Part shown: piece after piece, positions 55,294 through 64,000 of the stretch
Layout: each line of letters begins with the position of its first letter
Position numbering within the stretch: the first letter of the stretch is position 1
Origin: Robbsia betulipollinis
GTDB lineage: Bacteria; Pseudomonadota; Gammaproteobacteria; Burkholderiales; Burkholderiaceae
Direction: 5' to 3'
NCBI RefSeq assembly: GCF_026624755.1
Contig: NZ_JAPMXC010000001.1
Span: 1,097,219-1,161,218 of the forward strand
Length of the DNA stretch: 64,000 bases
The notes under the pieces: model-generated
Database searches by the model: none
What the model was told of the DNA's origin: nothing
The model's input: the letters and a program-made list of their open reading frames with translations, nothing else
Translations under genes and position numbers: made by a program

Positions 55294-56402
55294 GGCGAAG
55301 CCTTCGCGACCGCGGCAAGCGCCTGTTCGCGTTCCCGCACGAGCGGCAGCACTTTCTCGCCGAAGTATTCCACCTCCTCGATGAAGTGCAGAAAGCCCGC
55401 CAGCACCAGATCCACGCCCACCGCTTTCAATTCGATGATGCGATCGGCGATCTGCTCGGGGGTGCCGATCAGATTCGTGCGAAAACCGTCGTTGTACTGC
55501 ACCAGATCTTCGAACGTCGATTTCGCCCAATTGCCCTCGCCCTCGGGCGAGGCGTTTCCCGCCTGCTTCGCCGCGTCGCCGAACGCATGCACCGCTTCCA
55601 CATGGGCATGATCGATGATGTCGGCGAGCACCGCCCGCGCTTCTTCCTCCGTATCCCGTGCGATCACGAAGGCATTCACGCCGATGCGCACCGTGTGCCG
55701 ATTGACCGCCGCCTTCTGCCGGATGTCGTCGATCTGAAGCTTCAGATTCCCGGGCGTATTGCCGTTCGTGAAATACCAGTCCGAGACGCTGGCGGCGTTG
55801 TCGCGCGCGGCGCGTGAACTGCCGCCCTGGAAGATTTCGGGATGGGGCTTCTGGACGGGCTTCGGACTCAGCGTGTAATCGTTGAACCGGTAGAAATCGC
55901 CGCGGAATGTGAAATGGTCCTGCGTCCAGATGCCCTTGAGCGCCTCGATGAACTCGTGCGAACGGCGGTAGCGCTCGTCGTGTTCGAGCCAGGGTTCGCC
56001 GATCGCCGTGAATTCGCCCTTGAACCAGCCGCTCACGACATTGATGCCGATGCGGCCGTTGGAGATGTGATCGATGGTAGCGATCTGCTTGGCGACCACC
56101 GCCGGGTGCCAGGGGCCGGGAAGGATCGCGGCCAGCACCTTCAATGTCGTGGTGGCGGCCAGCAGGGCCTGGCTGAAGGACACCGATTCGTGCTGGTGTT
56201 CGGCGCCATAGCCCGCAGTGAAGCGGATCTGCGTCAACGCGTATTCGAATCCCGCCTGCTCCGCGGCGCGGGCCAGTTGCTGGTTGTACTGCACGCCCCA
56301 GTCGGTGCGCTGGGGGATGTTGCTCACCACCAGGCCGCCGCTGACATTAGGTACCCAGTAGGCGAACTTCAGGGCGTCGGGTTGCGCATTCGGATGGCTC
56401 AT
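55203..56402 (-). CDS. sfnG: FMNH2-dependent dimethyl sulfone monooxygenase with C-terminal extension
   Basis: A 399-residue LLM-type monooxygenase that converts dimethyl sulfone to methanesulfinate. [74 protein letters not shown] and [26 protein letters not shown] are diagnostic of SfnG. The family ends near LVREREQ; here ~40 further residues of Ser/Pro/Arg-rich sequence run on through the opposite strand of otnI, as if the original stop were lost. ATG 56402 fits the family start. It is the last gene of the leftward sulfur operon that begins at 61979. Confidence 0.92.
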   Translation of the reverse strand: MSHPNAQPDALKFAYWVPNVSGGLVVSNIPQRTDWGVQYNQQLARAAEQAGFEYALTQIRFTAGYGAEHQHESVSFSQALLAATTTLKVLAAILPGPWHPAVVAKQIATIDHISNGRIGINVVSGWFKGEFTAIGEPWLEHDERYRRSHEFIEALKGIWTQDHFTFRGDFYRFNDYTLSPKPVQKPHPEIFQGGSSRAARDNAASVSDWYFTNGNTPGNLKLQIDDIRQKAAVNRHTVRIGVNAFVIARDTEEEARAVLADIIDHAHVEAVHAFGDAAKQAGNASPEGEGNWAKSTFEDLVQYNDGFRTNLIGTPEQIADRIIELKAVGVDLVLAGFLHFIEEVEYFGEKVLPLVREREQALAAVAKASPQPARRHSRNHSSPADVSPRGRYSQPTQPS

Positions 56403-56670
56403 GAGCGGTTCCGGATCGAGGTGGAAGGGGCGCGAGCGCGGGGGGACGGCGTCGCGGTCCGACTCGTGCCGTCCGGGCCGTGCTTGCCTGCCGCGCTTTG
56501 CCGGATCGGACGAGTCATGGAAAAAAGTATAGGGGCGTGAGCGGCCCACTACTACGAATCGATCCGGGATTGCTCATGACGATTTTTTCGAATGGGGCGG
56601 CGGGTCCCCTACGGCGTTACCCGTCACGCGCTCCGCCTGACGACGCCCGTCCCGCGCCGGTCTGCGCGCT

Positions 56671-57936
56671 TCAGAAAAACGCGCCGGTGGGCGGAAGACG
56701 CCCGTGCAACGCGTTCTGACCCAGCAGGCGTTCCTTGTAGAGCCGGGGATTGTGCGACGCGATGACCTTGATATTGCGCCAGTGGCGGTCCAGCCCGGCC
56801 TGCCGCGACACGGCGGAGCCCGAGCCCAGATCGATGAGCCAGCTGGCGATCTGCGGCGCCAGATCGTCGATGACGACCTTGGCCTCCGCCGCTGCAAACG
56901 ACGCGGCGAGCGCGGCGTCGTATTCGCCTGCCGTGCCGTGGCTGTCCCACGCCTGCTGCAGCGCCGCGATCGCGCGGTCGATCGTCGCTTCCACGCTCGC
57001 GGCATAGGCGCGGATGCGGCCCAGCAACGCCTGCAGTACAGGCTCGTCGGCGGGCAGGTCGGCGTCGCCATGGTAGAAGTTGCGCTTGCGCGATTGCAGG
57101 ACCGCGACGCCATCGTGCAGCACCCGGCGCACGATGCCCGCGATGCAGTTCGTCAGATACACCTGATGGAACGTATAGCCCCAGGGTGCCGCGTCGTCGC
57201 GTGGCGGCGGGTCGACCGCGAACACCTGCGCCGCCGGGATGCTCACCTGCTCGAACCTGGCGGTACCGGAGCCGGTCAGACGCTGACCGAAACCGTCCCA
57301 ATCGTCGTCGCTGCCCACGCCCGGGCCGCGGTCGAACACATATTGCACGGTCCGTCCGTGACGACTTTCCACCGCCGTGCCGACGAAGGCATCGCTATAG
57401 AGATTGCCCGTGGCGTAGACCTTCTTGCCGGAACCGGTGTAGCAGCCGCGCGCGTCCTGCCATGCGAGCATGGTCAATACGCGGCTGGGCCGCGCGCCGG
57501 CGCCGGGCACATCGGTTTCGGTGAAGCTCAGTCCCAGCGTTTTATGCTGGCGTGCCAGCGTCAGCACGCGCGCATGGAACGGATGATCGGCGCGCCGCAG
57601 CGCGCTCTCCACCAGAAACAGGTGATTGCGAAACGCATGGGCGACATTGGCATCCGCGGCGGCGACATCGCGCGCCACGCCGAACAGCTCGGTGAGCGAG
57701 AGTCCCTGGCCGCCCGCGTCGTCGGGCAGGCGCAGCGCGCCGAAGCCGAGCGCCTTCAGCTGCGCGATTTCTTCGTGCGGCAAGCGGTGCGCGAGTTCGC
57801 GTTCGGCGGCCGTCCTGCCGATATCGGTGATCGCCTGCGCGAAACCGAGGCGCGCCGACAGCGGCGAAATCAGAGGGTGGGCCGACGCATGGGGCGCCGT
57901 GGGCGCCGCTTCGTGGGCACAGGTCGTTTCGGACAT
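56671..57936 (-). CDS. sfnB: Acyl-CoA dehydrogenase-like flavoprotein (SfnB type)
   Basis: A 421-residue flavin-dependent enzyme of the SfnB/DszC branch of the acyl-CoA dehydrogenase superfamily. LGFGALRLPDDAGGQGLSLTELFGVARDVAAADANVAHAFRNHL, LGLSFTETDVPG, GKKVYATGNLYSDAFVGTAV and DDDWDGFGQRLTGSGTARFE are conserved. The C-terminal LIDLGSGSAVSRQAGLDRHWRNIKVIASHNP closes the active site. It probably oxygenates a sulfur compound with FMNH2. It is followed by sfnG (268-base gap) and preceded by an LLM monooxygenase 29 bases upstream. Confidence 0.88.
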   Translation of the reverse strand: MSETTCAHEAAPTAPHASAHPLISPLSARLGFAQAITDIGRTAAERELAHRLPHEEIAQLKALGFGALRLPDDAGGQGLSLTELFGVARDVAAADANVAHAFRNHLFLVESALRRADHPFHARVLTLARQHKTLGLSFTETDVPGAGARPSRVLTMLAWQDARGCYTGSGKKVYATGNLYSDAFVGTAVESRHGRTVQYVFDRGPGVGSDDDWDGFGQRLTGSGTARFEQVSIPAAQVFAVDPPPRDDAAPWGYTFHQVYLTNCIAGIVRRVLHDGVAVLQSRKRNFYHGDADLPADEPVLQALLGRIRAYAASVEATIDRAIAALQQAWDSHGTAGEYDAALAASFAAAEAKVVIDDLAPQIASWLIDLGSGSAVSRQAGLDRHWRNIKVIASHNPRLYKERLLGQNALHGRLPPTGAFF

Positions 57937-57965
57937 GGTGGCTCGGTGGGAGTGGGGGCGGCGGC

Positions 57966-59330
57966 TCAGGCCGCCGAGGCCAATGGATGGGCGGCATCCG
58001 CCACGAAGCGCGGCAGGCCGAGATTGTCGCGCAGGGTCCGGCCTTCGTATGCGTGGCGGTACCGTCCGTGCTTTTGCAGCACCGGGATCACTTCGTCGGC
58101 GATCAGGTCGAGCCCCGTCGGTTGCACGTCGATGTTCAGGTTGAAACCGTCGGCGCCCTTGCTGTCGACCCAGTGAATCATGTCCCCGGCAAAGCCTTCC
58201 GGCGTGCCGGTGTAGACCCGGTGGCCGCCGGTGATGTTCGAGAACAGCAGGTCGCGGATGTTCCAGTCGTTGCGCCGCGCTTCTTTCAGCATTTCATTGC
58301 GGTGCCAGCGCGATGCAACGGGCACCAGATGCTCGTTCGCCTGCGTCTGCGCATACGGAATCGGCGCGTCGAGATCGGCGAGCGCGTCCACGTCCACCGC
58401 CAGATGATGCGCGAGCAGCGTTCGCAATGCCTGGGCGTCGAGCAGGTCGTCGAGCCGCCGCTTGTGGCGGTGCGCCTCCTCGTCGGTCGATCCGAGAATG
58501 GGAAACAGCCCGGGCATGACCAGCAAATGGTCCGGGTTCCGGCCATAGCCTTGCGCCAGCGCTTTGACATCCCCGTAGAAGGCGCGTGCCGCCTCGATAA
58601 CCCGTTGCCCAGTAAACAGCGCATCCGCGTAACGCGCGCCGAACGCCTTGCTGTCGGTGGACTGTCCCGCCTGAAAGATCACCGGACGCCCCTGCGGCGT
58701 CCGCGGCACGGACAAGGCGCCGCGCGCGGTGAAATGCGTGCCCTGGAAATCCAGTTGTCGCAGGCGCGACGGATCGAGATATACGCCGCTGTGCGGATCG
58801 GCGACCACCGCCTCGTCCGGCACGCTGTCCCAGAATTGCGTGACGATCTGCACGAATTCCTCGGCGCGCTGGTAGCGCTGCGCCTGGTCCCATCCCTGGT
58901 CGACGCCGTAGGCGGCCAGCGCGGGCGGATTTTGCGAGGTGATGACGTTCCACGCGGCGCGGCCGTGGCTCAGGTGATCGATCGACGCGATCTGCCGCGC
59001 GATCGTGTGCGGATGACCGAACAACGAAGTGGTCGTGCATACCAGCCCCACATGCCGGGTGTGCGCGGCCAGATGCGCGACCAGCACGATCGGGTCCAGC
59101 GCGCGCCAGGGGCGCGTGTACGCCTCGGAGACCAGCCCGCCCGGGCCGTCCGCCAGAAAGATCGCATCGAAGAGCCCGCGCTCCGCCGCCTGGGCGATCG
59201 CGACGAAATGGTCGATATCGGTGGGCAGGCTGCGTTTGTCGCTGAACGTTTTCCAGGCGGCGTCATGGCGCCCCGACGCCAGAACGTTGACACCCAGGCG
59301 AATCGGGGGGGCTTTGCTCGATGCGGTCAT
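57966..59330 (-). CDS. LLM class FMN-dependent monooxygenase (NtaA/DmoA type)
   Basis: A 454-residue FMNH2-dependent monooxygenase. IRLGVNVLASGRHDAAWK, FVAIAQAAERGLFDAIFLADGPG, LSHGRAAWNVITSQNPPALAAYGVDQ, GRPVIFQAGQSTDSKAFGARYADALFT and GADGFNLNIDVQPTGLDLIADEVIPVLQ are family segments. It is similar in type to, but clearly different from, the LLM enzyme at 26752-28155. The substrate is probably an organosulfur compound. ATG 59330 follows AGGGAGA; its start region overlaps nothing and the SBP stop is 15 bases upstream. Confidence 0.9.
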   Translation of the reverse strand: MTASSKAPPIRLGVNVLASGRHDAAWKTFSDKRSLPTDIDHFVAIAQAAERGLFDAIFLADGPGGLVSEAYTRPWRALDPIVLVAHLAAHTRHVGLVCTTTSLFGHPHTIARQIASIDHLSHGRAAWNVITSQNPPALAAYGVDQGWDQAQRYQRAEEFVQIVTQFWDSVPDEAVVADPHSGVYLDPSRLRQLDFQGTHFTARGALSVPRTPQGRPVIFQAGQSTDSKAFGARYADALFTGQRVIEAARAFYGDVKALAQGYGRNPDHLLVMPGLFPILGSTDEEAHRHKRRLDDLLDAQALRTLLAHHLAVDVDALADLDAPIPYAQTQANEHLVPVASRWHRNEMLKEARRNDWNIRDLLFSNITGGHRVYTGTPEGFAGDMIHWVDSKGADGFNLNIDVQPTGLDLIADEVIPVLQKHGRYRHAYEGRTLRDNLGLPRFVADAAHPLASAA

Positions 59331-59344
59331 GGTCGATCTCCCTT

Positions 59345-60349
59345 TCACACCTTGACGCTGTAGTCCGCGACCTTGATCGGCGAGCGGATGATCCTGCGCT
59401 CCGACAGCCAGTCCGCCGCACGCTGGAATTGCCCCATGAACGCCGCGTCGTCGGGTTCGTGGAACGTGTTGACGCGTTTCAGGCCGGCAAGATAGTCACG
59501 GACCTGATCCGGATATTTGCCGACCTGCTGCGCGAGCTGTTCGGCCTCGGCGACGTGCGTCGATTGCCAGTTGCCTTCCGTGTAGTACGCATCGATCACG
59601 GCGCGCACCAGCGCGGAATTCTCCTGCGTGAACTTGCGGCGCGTGACCAGCGACGTGTAATCCACCAGAAAATCCATGTCGCGCCCTTCGTTGAAGATGT
59701 CCTGCGCGTCGTCCTTGAAGCGCGAGATGTCCACCGCGGGCGACCACATCGACCACGCGTCGACCTTGCCCTGCGCGAACGCAGGCGCGGCATCCGGCGG
59801 ATTCAAATATACGAATTCCACCTTGCTTTTATCGATATGATGCTTTTCCAGCGCCGCGACCAGCAGGAACTCGCCCAGCCCCGAGCGATTGACCGCGACC
59901 TTGCGTCCGACCAGGTCGGCGACCGAACGGATGCCGCTGGACTTTTTCGCGATGATGGCGGTGGAGCGCGGCGCATAGACCTGGAACGTATTGAAAACGA
60001 TCGGCGAGCCGGCCAGCATGCCTGCCAGCGCGGGCGTCGTCGACCCCCAGAACCCGAAATCGGCGCTTTCGCCCACCACCGCCTGGATCGACGGGGCATG
60101 GTTCGGAAACGGGCCCACCCACTCGACCTTGATGTTCCTGGCCGCCAGGGTTTTCTCGAAAACGCCGCGTTGCCTGGCGACCAGCGACAAGCCCCCCTGG
60201 CCCCAGCCGATGCGTACCTTGTCGGTATTGCGCGTCAGTGTGCGCGGCGCGGCGGCCCGGGCGGGCAGCAGCGCCTGGGCCGCCGAGCCCGCCAGCAAGC
60301 CCGCGGCGCCACGCAGCAACGCGCGGCGGCTCATTGAGGATTCCTTCAT
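59345..60349 (-). CDS. Sulfonate-type ABC transporter solute-binding protein
   Basis: A ~334-residue SsuA/TauA-like binding protein. The start MSRRALLRGAAG has a twin-arginine-like signal peptide followed by ARAA. VRIGWGQGGLSLVARQRGVFEKTLAARNIKVEWVG, SADFGFWGSTTPALAGMLAG, DLVGRKVAVNRSGLGEFLLVAALEKH and FVYLNPPDAAPAFAQGKVDAWSMWSP are typical. ATG 60349 or the ATG of MSRR (60334) can serve as start. It lies between the ATPase (60400) and the LLM gene in the second sulfur operon. Confidence 0.9.
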   Translation of the reverse strand: MKESSMSRRALLRGAAGLLAGSAAQALLPARAAAPRTLTRNTDKVRIGWGQGGLSLVARQRGVFEKTLAARNIKVEWVGPFPNHAPSIQAVVGESADFGFWGSTTPALAGMLAGSPIVFNTFQVYAPRSTAIIAKKSSGIRSVADLVGRKVAVNRSGLGEFLLVAALEKHHIDKSKVEFVYLNPPDAAPAFAQGKVDAWSMWSPAVDISRFKDDAQDIFNEGRDMDFLVDYTSLVTRRKFTQENSALVRAVIDAYYTEGNWQSTHVAEAEQLAQQVGKYPDQVRDYLAGLKRVNTFHEPDDAAFMGQFQRAADWLSERRIIRSPIKVADYSVKV

Positions 60350-60399
60350 ATGAATCGTTCCCGTTTTGAATGTTGTCGGCGCGGCGACGCCGCGATGGT

Positions 60400-61155
60400 T
60401 CAGTGACGCTGCACGCCCAGTTCTTCGAGCAGCAGGTGCTGCAGATCCTGCGGCGTATGGTCGGCAGGGCGATAGGCGGCGTCGATCCGGCCCGCGCGCA
60501 TCACCAGGACCCGATCGGCCAGCGCGATCGCCTCCGACACGTCATGCGTGACCAGCAGCACGCCGGGCCGATGGCGTGCCACCAGTTCCTTGACGAGACC
60601 GTGCATCTTGATTCGCGTCAAGGCATCGAGCGCCGCGAACGGTTCGTCCAGCAGCAGCAGACCGGGTTCGTGGATCAATGCCCGCGCCAGGGCCACGCGT
60701 TGCGACTGGCCGCCGGAGAGGTTGCGGGGCCAGTCTTCCTCCCGCCCCGCGAGGCCCACCTCGGCGAGTGCGCGCGTCGCGCCCGCGCGTCCGATCGTTT
60801 TTTCATGGCCGAGCACGACGTTTTCCCATGTCCGGGCCCAGGGCAACAGGCGGTGCTCCTGGAACACCACCGACGTGCGCGCCGCGCCGCGGATCTTCCC
60901 GGCGTCGGGACGATCGAGACCCGCCAGCGCGCGCAGCAAGGTGGTCTTGCCGCAGCCGCTTTCCCCCAGCAGCGCGACGAATTCATTGTGGTGGATGTCG
61001 ATATCCAGCGCGTCGATCACGGTGCGGGTACCGTAGCGGCGCCGCAGGCCGCGCACGGACACCGACAGGGACGTGTCGCCGGCGCCGTCGCGGGTCCGTT
61101 CGCCGACGGGGTTCAATCGTGCAAAATCGTGTGCGGTCAGTACCGGCGTGCTCAT
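60400..61155 (-). CDS. Sulfonate-type ABC transporter ATP-binding protein
   Basis: A 251-residue ATPase of the SsuB/TauB group. Walker A is GESGCGKTT, Q-loop VVFQEHRLLPWARTWENV, signature [15 protein letters not shown], Walker B LLLLDEPFAALDALT and switch [13 protein letters not shown]. The RLLPWA segment is the group hallmark. Its ATG overlaps the permease stop by four bases (ATGA). It is a separate system from ssuB at 37060, with about the same organisation but fewer residues at the N-terminus. Confidence 0.93.
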   Translation of the reverse strand: MSTPVLTAHDFARLNPVGERTRDGAGDTSLSVSVRGLRRRYGTRTVIDALDIDIHHNEFVALLGESGCGKTTLLRALAGLDRPDAGKIRGAARTSVVFQEHRLLPWARTWENVVLGHEKTIGRAGATRALAEVGLAGREEDWPRNLSGGQSQRVALARALIHEPGLLLLDEPFAALDALTRIKMHGLVKELVARHRPGVLLVTHDVSEAIALADRVLVMRAGRIDAAYRPADHTPQDLQHLLLEELGVQRH

Positions 61156-61979
61156 GTGCGCTCCGTTTTCGCGAAATTCGCATGCCATCCCAGCAGCCGG
61201 CTCTCGAGCAGCCGGGCCAGCGAATCGGCGACGATGCCGATGATCGCGTAGATGACGATCGTCAACAGGATCACATCGGTTTGCAGGAATTCGCGGGCAT
61301 CCATCGCCAGGAAACCGATGCCCTTCGTGGTCGCCAGCGTTTCGGCGATCACCAGCGCCAGCCAGGCGTGGGCCAGCGCATACCGCACGCCCGTCAGAAT
61401 CGAGGGCATCGCTCCCGGCAGGATGATGCGCCGGATGACGGCCGACCGGCTCAATCCGACGACCTTCGCCAGCTCCATCAATTTGGGATCGATCTGACGG
61501 ATGCCCAGCACCGTGTTGATATAGATCGGAAACACGACGGCCAGCGCCACCAGGAAAATCTTCGCGCTCTCGCCCACGCCGAACCAGACGATCACGAGCG
61601 GCAGCATGGCGAGGAAGGGTACCGCGCGGACCATCTGGATCGAGCGGTCGAACAACGCCATCGCCAGCGCGGAGAAACCCACGGCCACGCCCAGCACGAA
61701 TCCGATCGCGCCGCCGATCACGAAACCGGTCAGCGCGCGCAGCAGCGAGACGCCGAGATCGACGAACAGTTCGCCCGTCTTCGCCAGGTTCCACGCCGTC
61801 TCCACCATGCGGCTCGGCGCCGGCAGCACCTGCGCCGATATCAGGCCGGTACGCGTCAGCGCTTCCCACGACAAGACCAGCGCGACCGGCGCGGCCCACG
61901 ACAACCACCAATACAGCGCGCGTTTCGAGATGCGCGGCAGGCGTAGCGCGCTCGCGCCGCAAGTTCCGACATCCGGCAT
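61152..61979 (-). CDS. Sulfonate-type ABC transporter permease
   Basis: A 275-residue permease with six helices. SAQVLPAPSRMVETAW, LLRALTGFVIGGAIGFVLGVAVGFS, the EAA loop ELAKVVGLSRSAVIRRIILPGAMPS and [34 protein letters not shown] are typical of SsuC/TauC proteins. ATG 61979 follows GAGGTGAT. It is the first gene of the leftward operon permease-ATPase-SBP-LLM-sfnB-sfnG. Confidence 0.93.
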   Translation of the reverse strand: MPDVGTCGASALRLPRISKRALYWWLSWAAPVALVLSWEALTRTGLISAQVLPAPSRMVETAWNLAKTGELFVDLGVSLLRALTGFVIGGAIGFVLGVAVGFSALAMALFDRSIQMVRAVPFLAMLPLVIVWFGVGESAKIFLVALAVVFPIYINTVLGIRQIDPKLMELAKVVGLSRSAVIRRIILPGAMPSILTGVRYALAHAWLALVIAETLATTKGIGFLAMDAREFLQTDVILLTIVIYAIIGIVADSLARLLESRLLGWHANFAKTERT

Positions 61980-62151
61980 ATCACCTCGGGTTCGTGAGAA
62001 ATGGCATGCCGACGTACGGCAGCGTCGGCAGGGGTCGATTAAAGCCCGCCCCGACCGAGGTGGCAAACATTGGTTTGTGCTTTGGTTTGCTGAAATCGTG
62101 GGATGACCAGGCGAGGTCGACGGCGCGACCGGGCCGCACGCGCGCGGTACG

Positions 62152-62289
62152 ATGATCGTCGCGCCGACCGTTACATTGCGCGCTTACCGGGACAACGTGG
62201 TCGCATTGAACTTGTACGCAAGCCTGGGCTTCGTCGAGGTGTCGGCCGATTCCACGGAAGAAGTGGTATTCATGCAAACGCGCGTCTGA
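62152..62289 (+). pseudogene. C-terminal fragment of a GNAT acetyltransferase
   Basis: A 45-codon piece that reads TLRAYRDNVVALNLYASLGF, the acetyl-CoA-binding helix and strand near the end of GNAT N-acetyltransferases, then EVSADSTEEVVFMQTRV and a stop. The N-terminal ~100 residues, including the core acetyl-CoA loop, are absent; the preceding sequence shows no GNAT homology in any frame. It is a remnant, lying between the sulfur operon promoter and the YbaK gene. Confidence 0.65.
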
Positions 62290-62355
62290 CGCGTTGCCTC
62301 GCAACGGCCGCTGCCGGCGGGGAGGGTCCGCCGCGCTTGGTATGTTAAAAGTCGC

Positions 62356-62826
62356 TCACGCGGCGCGGTCTTGCGCGACGTCGACCCATTCCGCTTTCAC
62401 GAGCTGCGCGAGCCGGTCGGGCGCGATGCGCAGCGCCGCGTTGATCGCGCCCGCCGCAGGCAGAACGACATCGAACGCGCGCAGCGTCACGTCCGTGAAG
62501 ATCCGCAGGTCGCCCGGCAGACCGAAGGGACAGACGCCCCCGACGGGGTGGCTGGTCCAGGCGACGACGTCGTCGGCCCCCAGCATCTTCGCCTTGCCGC
62601 CGAACCGTTCCTTGTACTTGCGGTTGTCGATCCTGGCGTCACCGCCCATGACCAGCAGGATGACCTCGTCGTTCAGCCACAAGGCGAGCGTCTTCGCGAT
62701 CTGTCCGGGCGCCACGCCATGGGCCTGCGCGGCTTCGGCCACGGTCGCCGTGCTCGTCGGCGTCTCCAGAATGACGATATCGCGCGCGTGTTCGTCGAGG
62801 AAGGTCTGTACCGATTGCAAGCTCAT
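62356..62826 (-). CDS. YbaK/EbsC family aminoacyl-tRNA deacylase-like protein
   Basis: A 156-residue protein of the YbaK/EbsC/ProX editing-domain family, which hydrolyse mischarged aminoacyl-tRNA such as Cys-tRNAPro. TVAEAAQAHGVAPGQIAKTLAL contains the conserved helix with the Lys at the active site. LLVMGGDARIDNRKYKERFGGKAKML, GADDVVAWTSHPVGGVCPFGL and IFTDVTLRAFDVVLPAAG are family motifs. ATG 62826 follows a GAGA-containing leader; the frame to 63000 is unsupported. It is 10 bases downstream of the DUF2809 gene and probably cotranscribed with it. Confidence 0.9.
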   Translation of the reverse strand: MSLQSVQTFLDEHARDIVILETPTSTATVAEAAQAHGVAPGQIAKTLALWLNDEVILLVMGGDARIDNRKYKERFGGKAKMLGADDVVAWTSHPVGGVCPFGLPGDLRIFTDVTLRAFDVVLPAAGAINAALRIAPDRLAQLVKAEWVDVAQDRAA

Positions 62827-62836
62827 GCCGAAAATC

Positions 62837-63283
62837 TCATAGGGTAGGGAAGGCGCCACGGCGTTCACGGGCATCCGGGCCGCGTACCAGGTGCTCGACG
62901 GCGTAGCCGCCGCCGACGCCGACGATGTAGGCAAGCAGGTCGCGGGGCGAAAATCCGGCCCCCAATACAAGATGCCCCAATGGCTGCGCACGGATGGCAT
63001 CGATCCAGGGCGCGCGATACAACTGACCGAACTCCACGGCGAACGAGGTGGCGAGCGCGAGGAACGCGATGTGCCGCGTGGAGTGCGACGGGCACAGCAT
63101 GCCCCAGCCGAAAAACAGCATCAACGCGTACAACGCGTCGCCCGGGTACTTCGCGAGATGGGTGGGAAAAACGAATGCATAGCGCCGCGACAGGAGACCG
63201 AGCGCGATGACGGCCAGCACGTACACAAAATACCTGATCCGGCGGCGCGGCGCAGGGGCGGCGTGCGCGAAGTGCGTTTTCAC
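62837..63283 (-). CDS. DUF2809 family small membrane protein
   Basis: A 148-residue membrane protein with about four helices: residues 16-36 (YFVYVLAVIALGLLSRR), 45-62, 68-84 and 110-127. GDALYALMLFFGWGMLCP, FAVEFGQLYRAPWIDAIRA and FSPRDLLAYIVGVGGGYAVE place it in DUF2809, a family with no known function that is sometimes grouped with VanZ-like proteins. It is followed at 10 bases by the YbaK/EbsC gene. Confidence 0.8.
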   Translation of the reverse strand: MKTHFAHAAPAPRRRIRYFVYVLAVIALGLLSRRYAFVFPTHLAKYPGDALYALMLFFGWGMLCPSHSTRHIAFLALATSFAVEFGQLYRAPWIDAIRAQPLGHLVLGAGFSPRDLLAYIVGVGGGYAVEHLVRGPDARERRGAFPTL

Positions 63284-63623
63284 GGTGAGGCGTTTCCTTC
63301 GATGGGGACCGTCCCGGTGGCGAAACCTGGGTCGCGCGGGCGACGGACCGACGCGTTCATGATTGTAAGACGACAGCCGGCGCGTTGCCTAGCGGGACGG
63401 CCGGTCGAATCATCGAACCGCGCGTGCTCCCGCCAGGCGCCGGACCATCCGCACACGCACTGGAAAACGATAACCAAAGCACGAATCCTACGTTTGCAGG
63501 CAGCAGGCCGGGACATAAGATGCAATCCGGATGCCGCAAGGGCCGGGCCTCCCGCCCGCCGAACGCCACGTGCCCCCTGGGTACGGGCGCGACGTCGACA
63601 GCCCCTGGACGATAGGAAAGTAC
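63284..63623. other. Intergenic region without a recognisable gene
   Basis: 340 bases between the leftward DUF2809 gene and the partial SBP gene. I see no gene, repeat or clear promoter. The frames covering it on both strands are shadows of GC-rich sequence. Confidence 0.5.
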
Positions 63624-64000
63624 ATGAAGGCAAACGTTTTCGCATGGAGCGCCGCGCTCGCCATGTTGAGTGCCGCAACGCTGGGAGGGTGCTCCCGCTC
63701 GGACACCGGGAATGCCGACACCGGCAACGCCGGCGATGGCGCCGCGCGAAAGGCGGCACCGGCAGCGTCCGCGCAGGTCGCGACCCACCCCGGCACGCCG
63801 GTTTCCGGCGGGGCCCTTACCTGGGGCGTGACCACCGAGCCCGCCTGCTTCGATCCCCATCGCTCCTCGCAACAGAACGCTTTCTGGATCATCCGCAATT
63901 TCGTCGATTCACTCATCAGCAAGCGCACCGACGGTCGGTTCGCGCCTTGGCTGGCGACGTCCTGGGAGACGTCCGCCGACGGCATCGCCTATACCTTCCA
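63624..64000 (+). CDS. Peptide/nickel-type ABC solute-binding lipoprotein (partial)
   Basis: The first ~125 residues of a family 5 binding protein, cut by the window end. A signal peptide (MKANVFAWSAALAMLSAATLGGC) carries a lipobox, so Cys23 would be lipidated and the protein anchored to the membrane. A linker of Ala/Gly/Asn/Asp follows. The mature domain then begins GGALTWGVTTEPACFDPHRS, WIIRNFVDSL, FAPWLATSWETSADGIAYTF, the standard start of DppA/OppA-like proteins. AGGAAAG precedes the ATG at 63624. Its permeases and ATPases presumably lie beyond the window. Confidence 0.9.
   Translation, partial: MKANVFAWSAALAMLSAATLGGCSRSDTGNADTGNAGDGAARKAAPAASAQVATHPGTPVSGGALTWGVTTEPACFDPHRSSQQNAFWIIRNFVDSLISKRTDGRFAPWLATSWETSADGIAYTF

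Noticed and set aside
1-64000. tRNA and rRNA genes
   Set aside because: No T-loop-like GGTTCGAATCC pattern in a cloverleaf context and no rRNA segments were noticed on reading; absence should be confirmed by a dedicated scan.

Overview
The window is about 65% GC and densely packed with metabolic genes. Gene content and protein style (sulfonate ABC systems with SsuD/SfnG, a 2-oxo/3-oxo-tetronate operon, a Pseudomonas/Burkholderia-type trehalose synthase, a short proteobacterial phosphatidylserine decarboxylase) point to a Burkholderiales beta-proteobacterium. That assignment is an inference; no rRNA or tRNA gene is present to confirm it. No insertion sequence, prophage or CRISPR array was seen. 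Both edges cut a gene: a membrane-anchored signalling protein on the left and a peptide-type solute-binding lipoprotein on the right.

Layout. 1-9.0 kb: signalling and housekeeping genes (GGDEF-type N-terminus, DUF998, trehalose synthase, CheB-like esterase, chemoreceptor, CopD, degenerate EAL protein), with two unusual short tandem arrays (14-bp x7 and 11-bp x9). 9.0-11.8 kb: two small proteins downstream of a large tyrosine recombinase. 11.8-16.0 kb: a decayed MFS/DUF1445 remnant, then a relatively AT-rich island with a stand-alone adenylation domain, a DUF6875 protein and a metallo-beta-lactamase-fold protein. 16.0-20 kb: psd, an MFS transporter next to a LysR gene that has lost its DNA-binding domain, and a LacI regulator. 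20.2-26.7 kb: an ABC sugar importer with a GH42 beta-galactosidase behind a perfect 20-bp LacI-type operator.

26.7-38 kb mixes sulfur scavenging (LLM monooxygenase, SfnB-like flavoprotein, SsuD, two SsuA-like proteins, SsuC, SsuB) with galactonate catabolism (an internally deleted SDR and DgoD). 38-40 kb: an MFS permease and a DeoR regulator. 40.3-49.6 kb: a LacI-controlled locus with a ribose-type ABC importer, a phosphotriesterase-like hydrolase, a DUF1355 amidotransferase-like protein, an M20 deacetylase, a BtpA/SgcQ protein and a PfkB kinase. Its two operator-like palindromes lie before the importer and inside the operon. 49.9-55.3 kb: the complete L-threonate/D-erythronate set ltnD-otnK-otnC-gntP-otnI. 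55.2-62.0 kb: a second sulfur operon (sfnG, sfnB-like, LLM monooxygenase, SBP, ATPase, permease). 62.1-64 kb: a GNAT fragment, YbaK/EbsC, DUF2809 and the partial SBP.

Two themes stand out. First, redundant scavenging of organosulfur compounds and oxidised sugars, typical of a soil or plant-associated generalist. Second, several in-frame or truncating deletions (LysR without HTH, SDR without its central Rossmann strands, MFS-DUF1445 chimera, GNAT tail), which indicate ongoing gene decay. The best candidates for undescribed biology are the adenylation/DUF6875/MBL trio and the BtpA-PfkB-phosphotriesterase locus.
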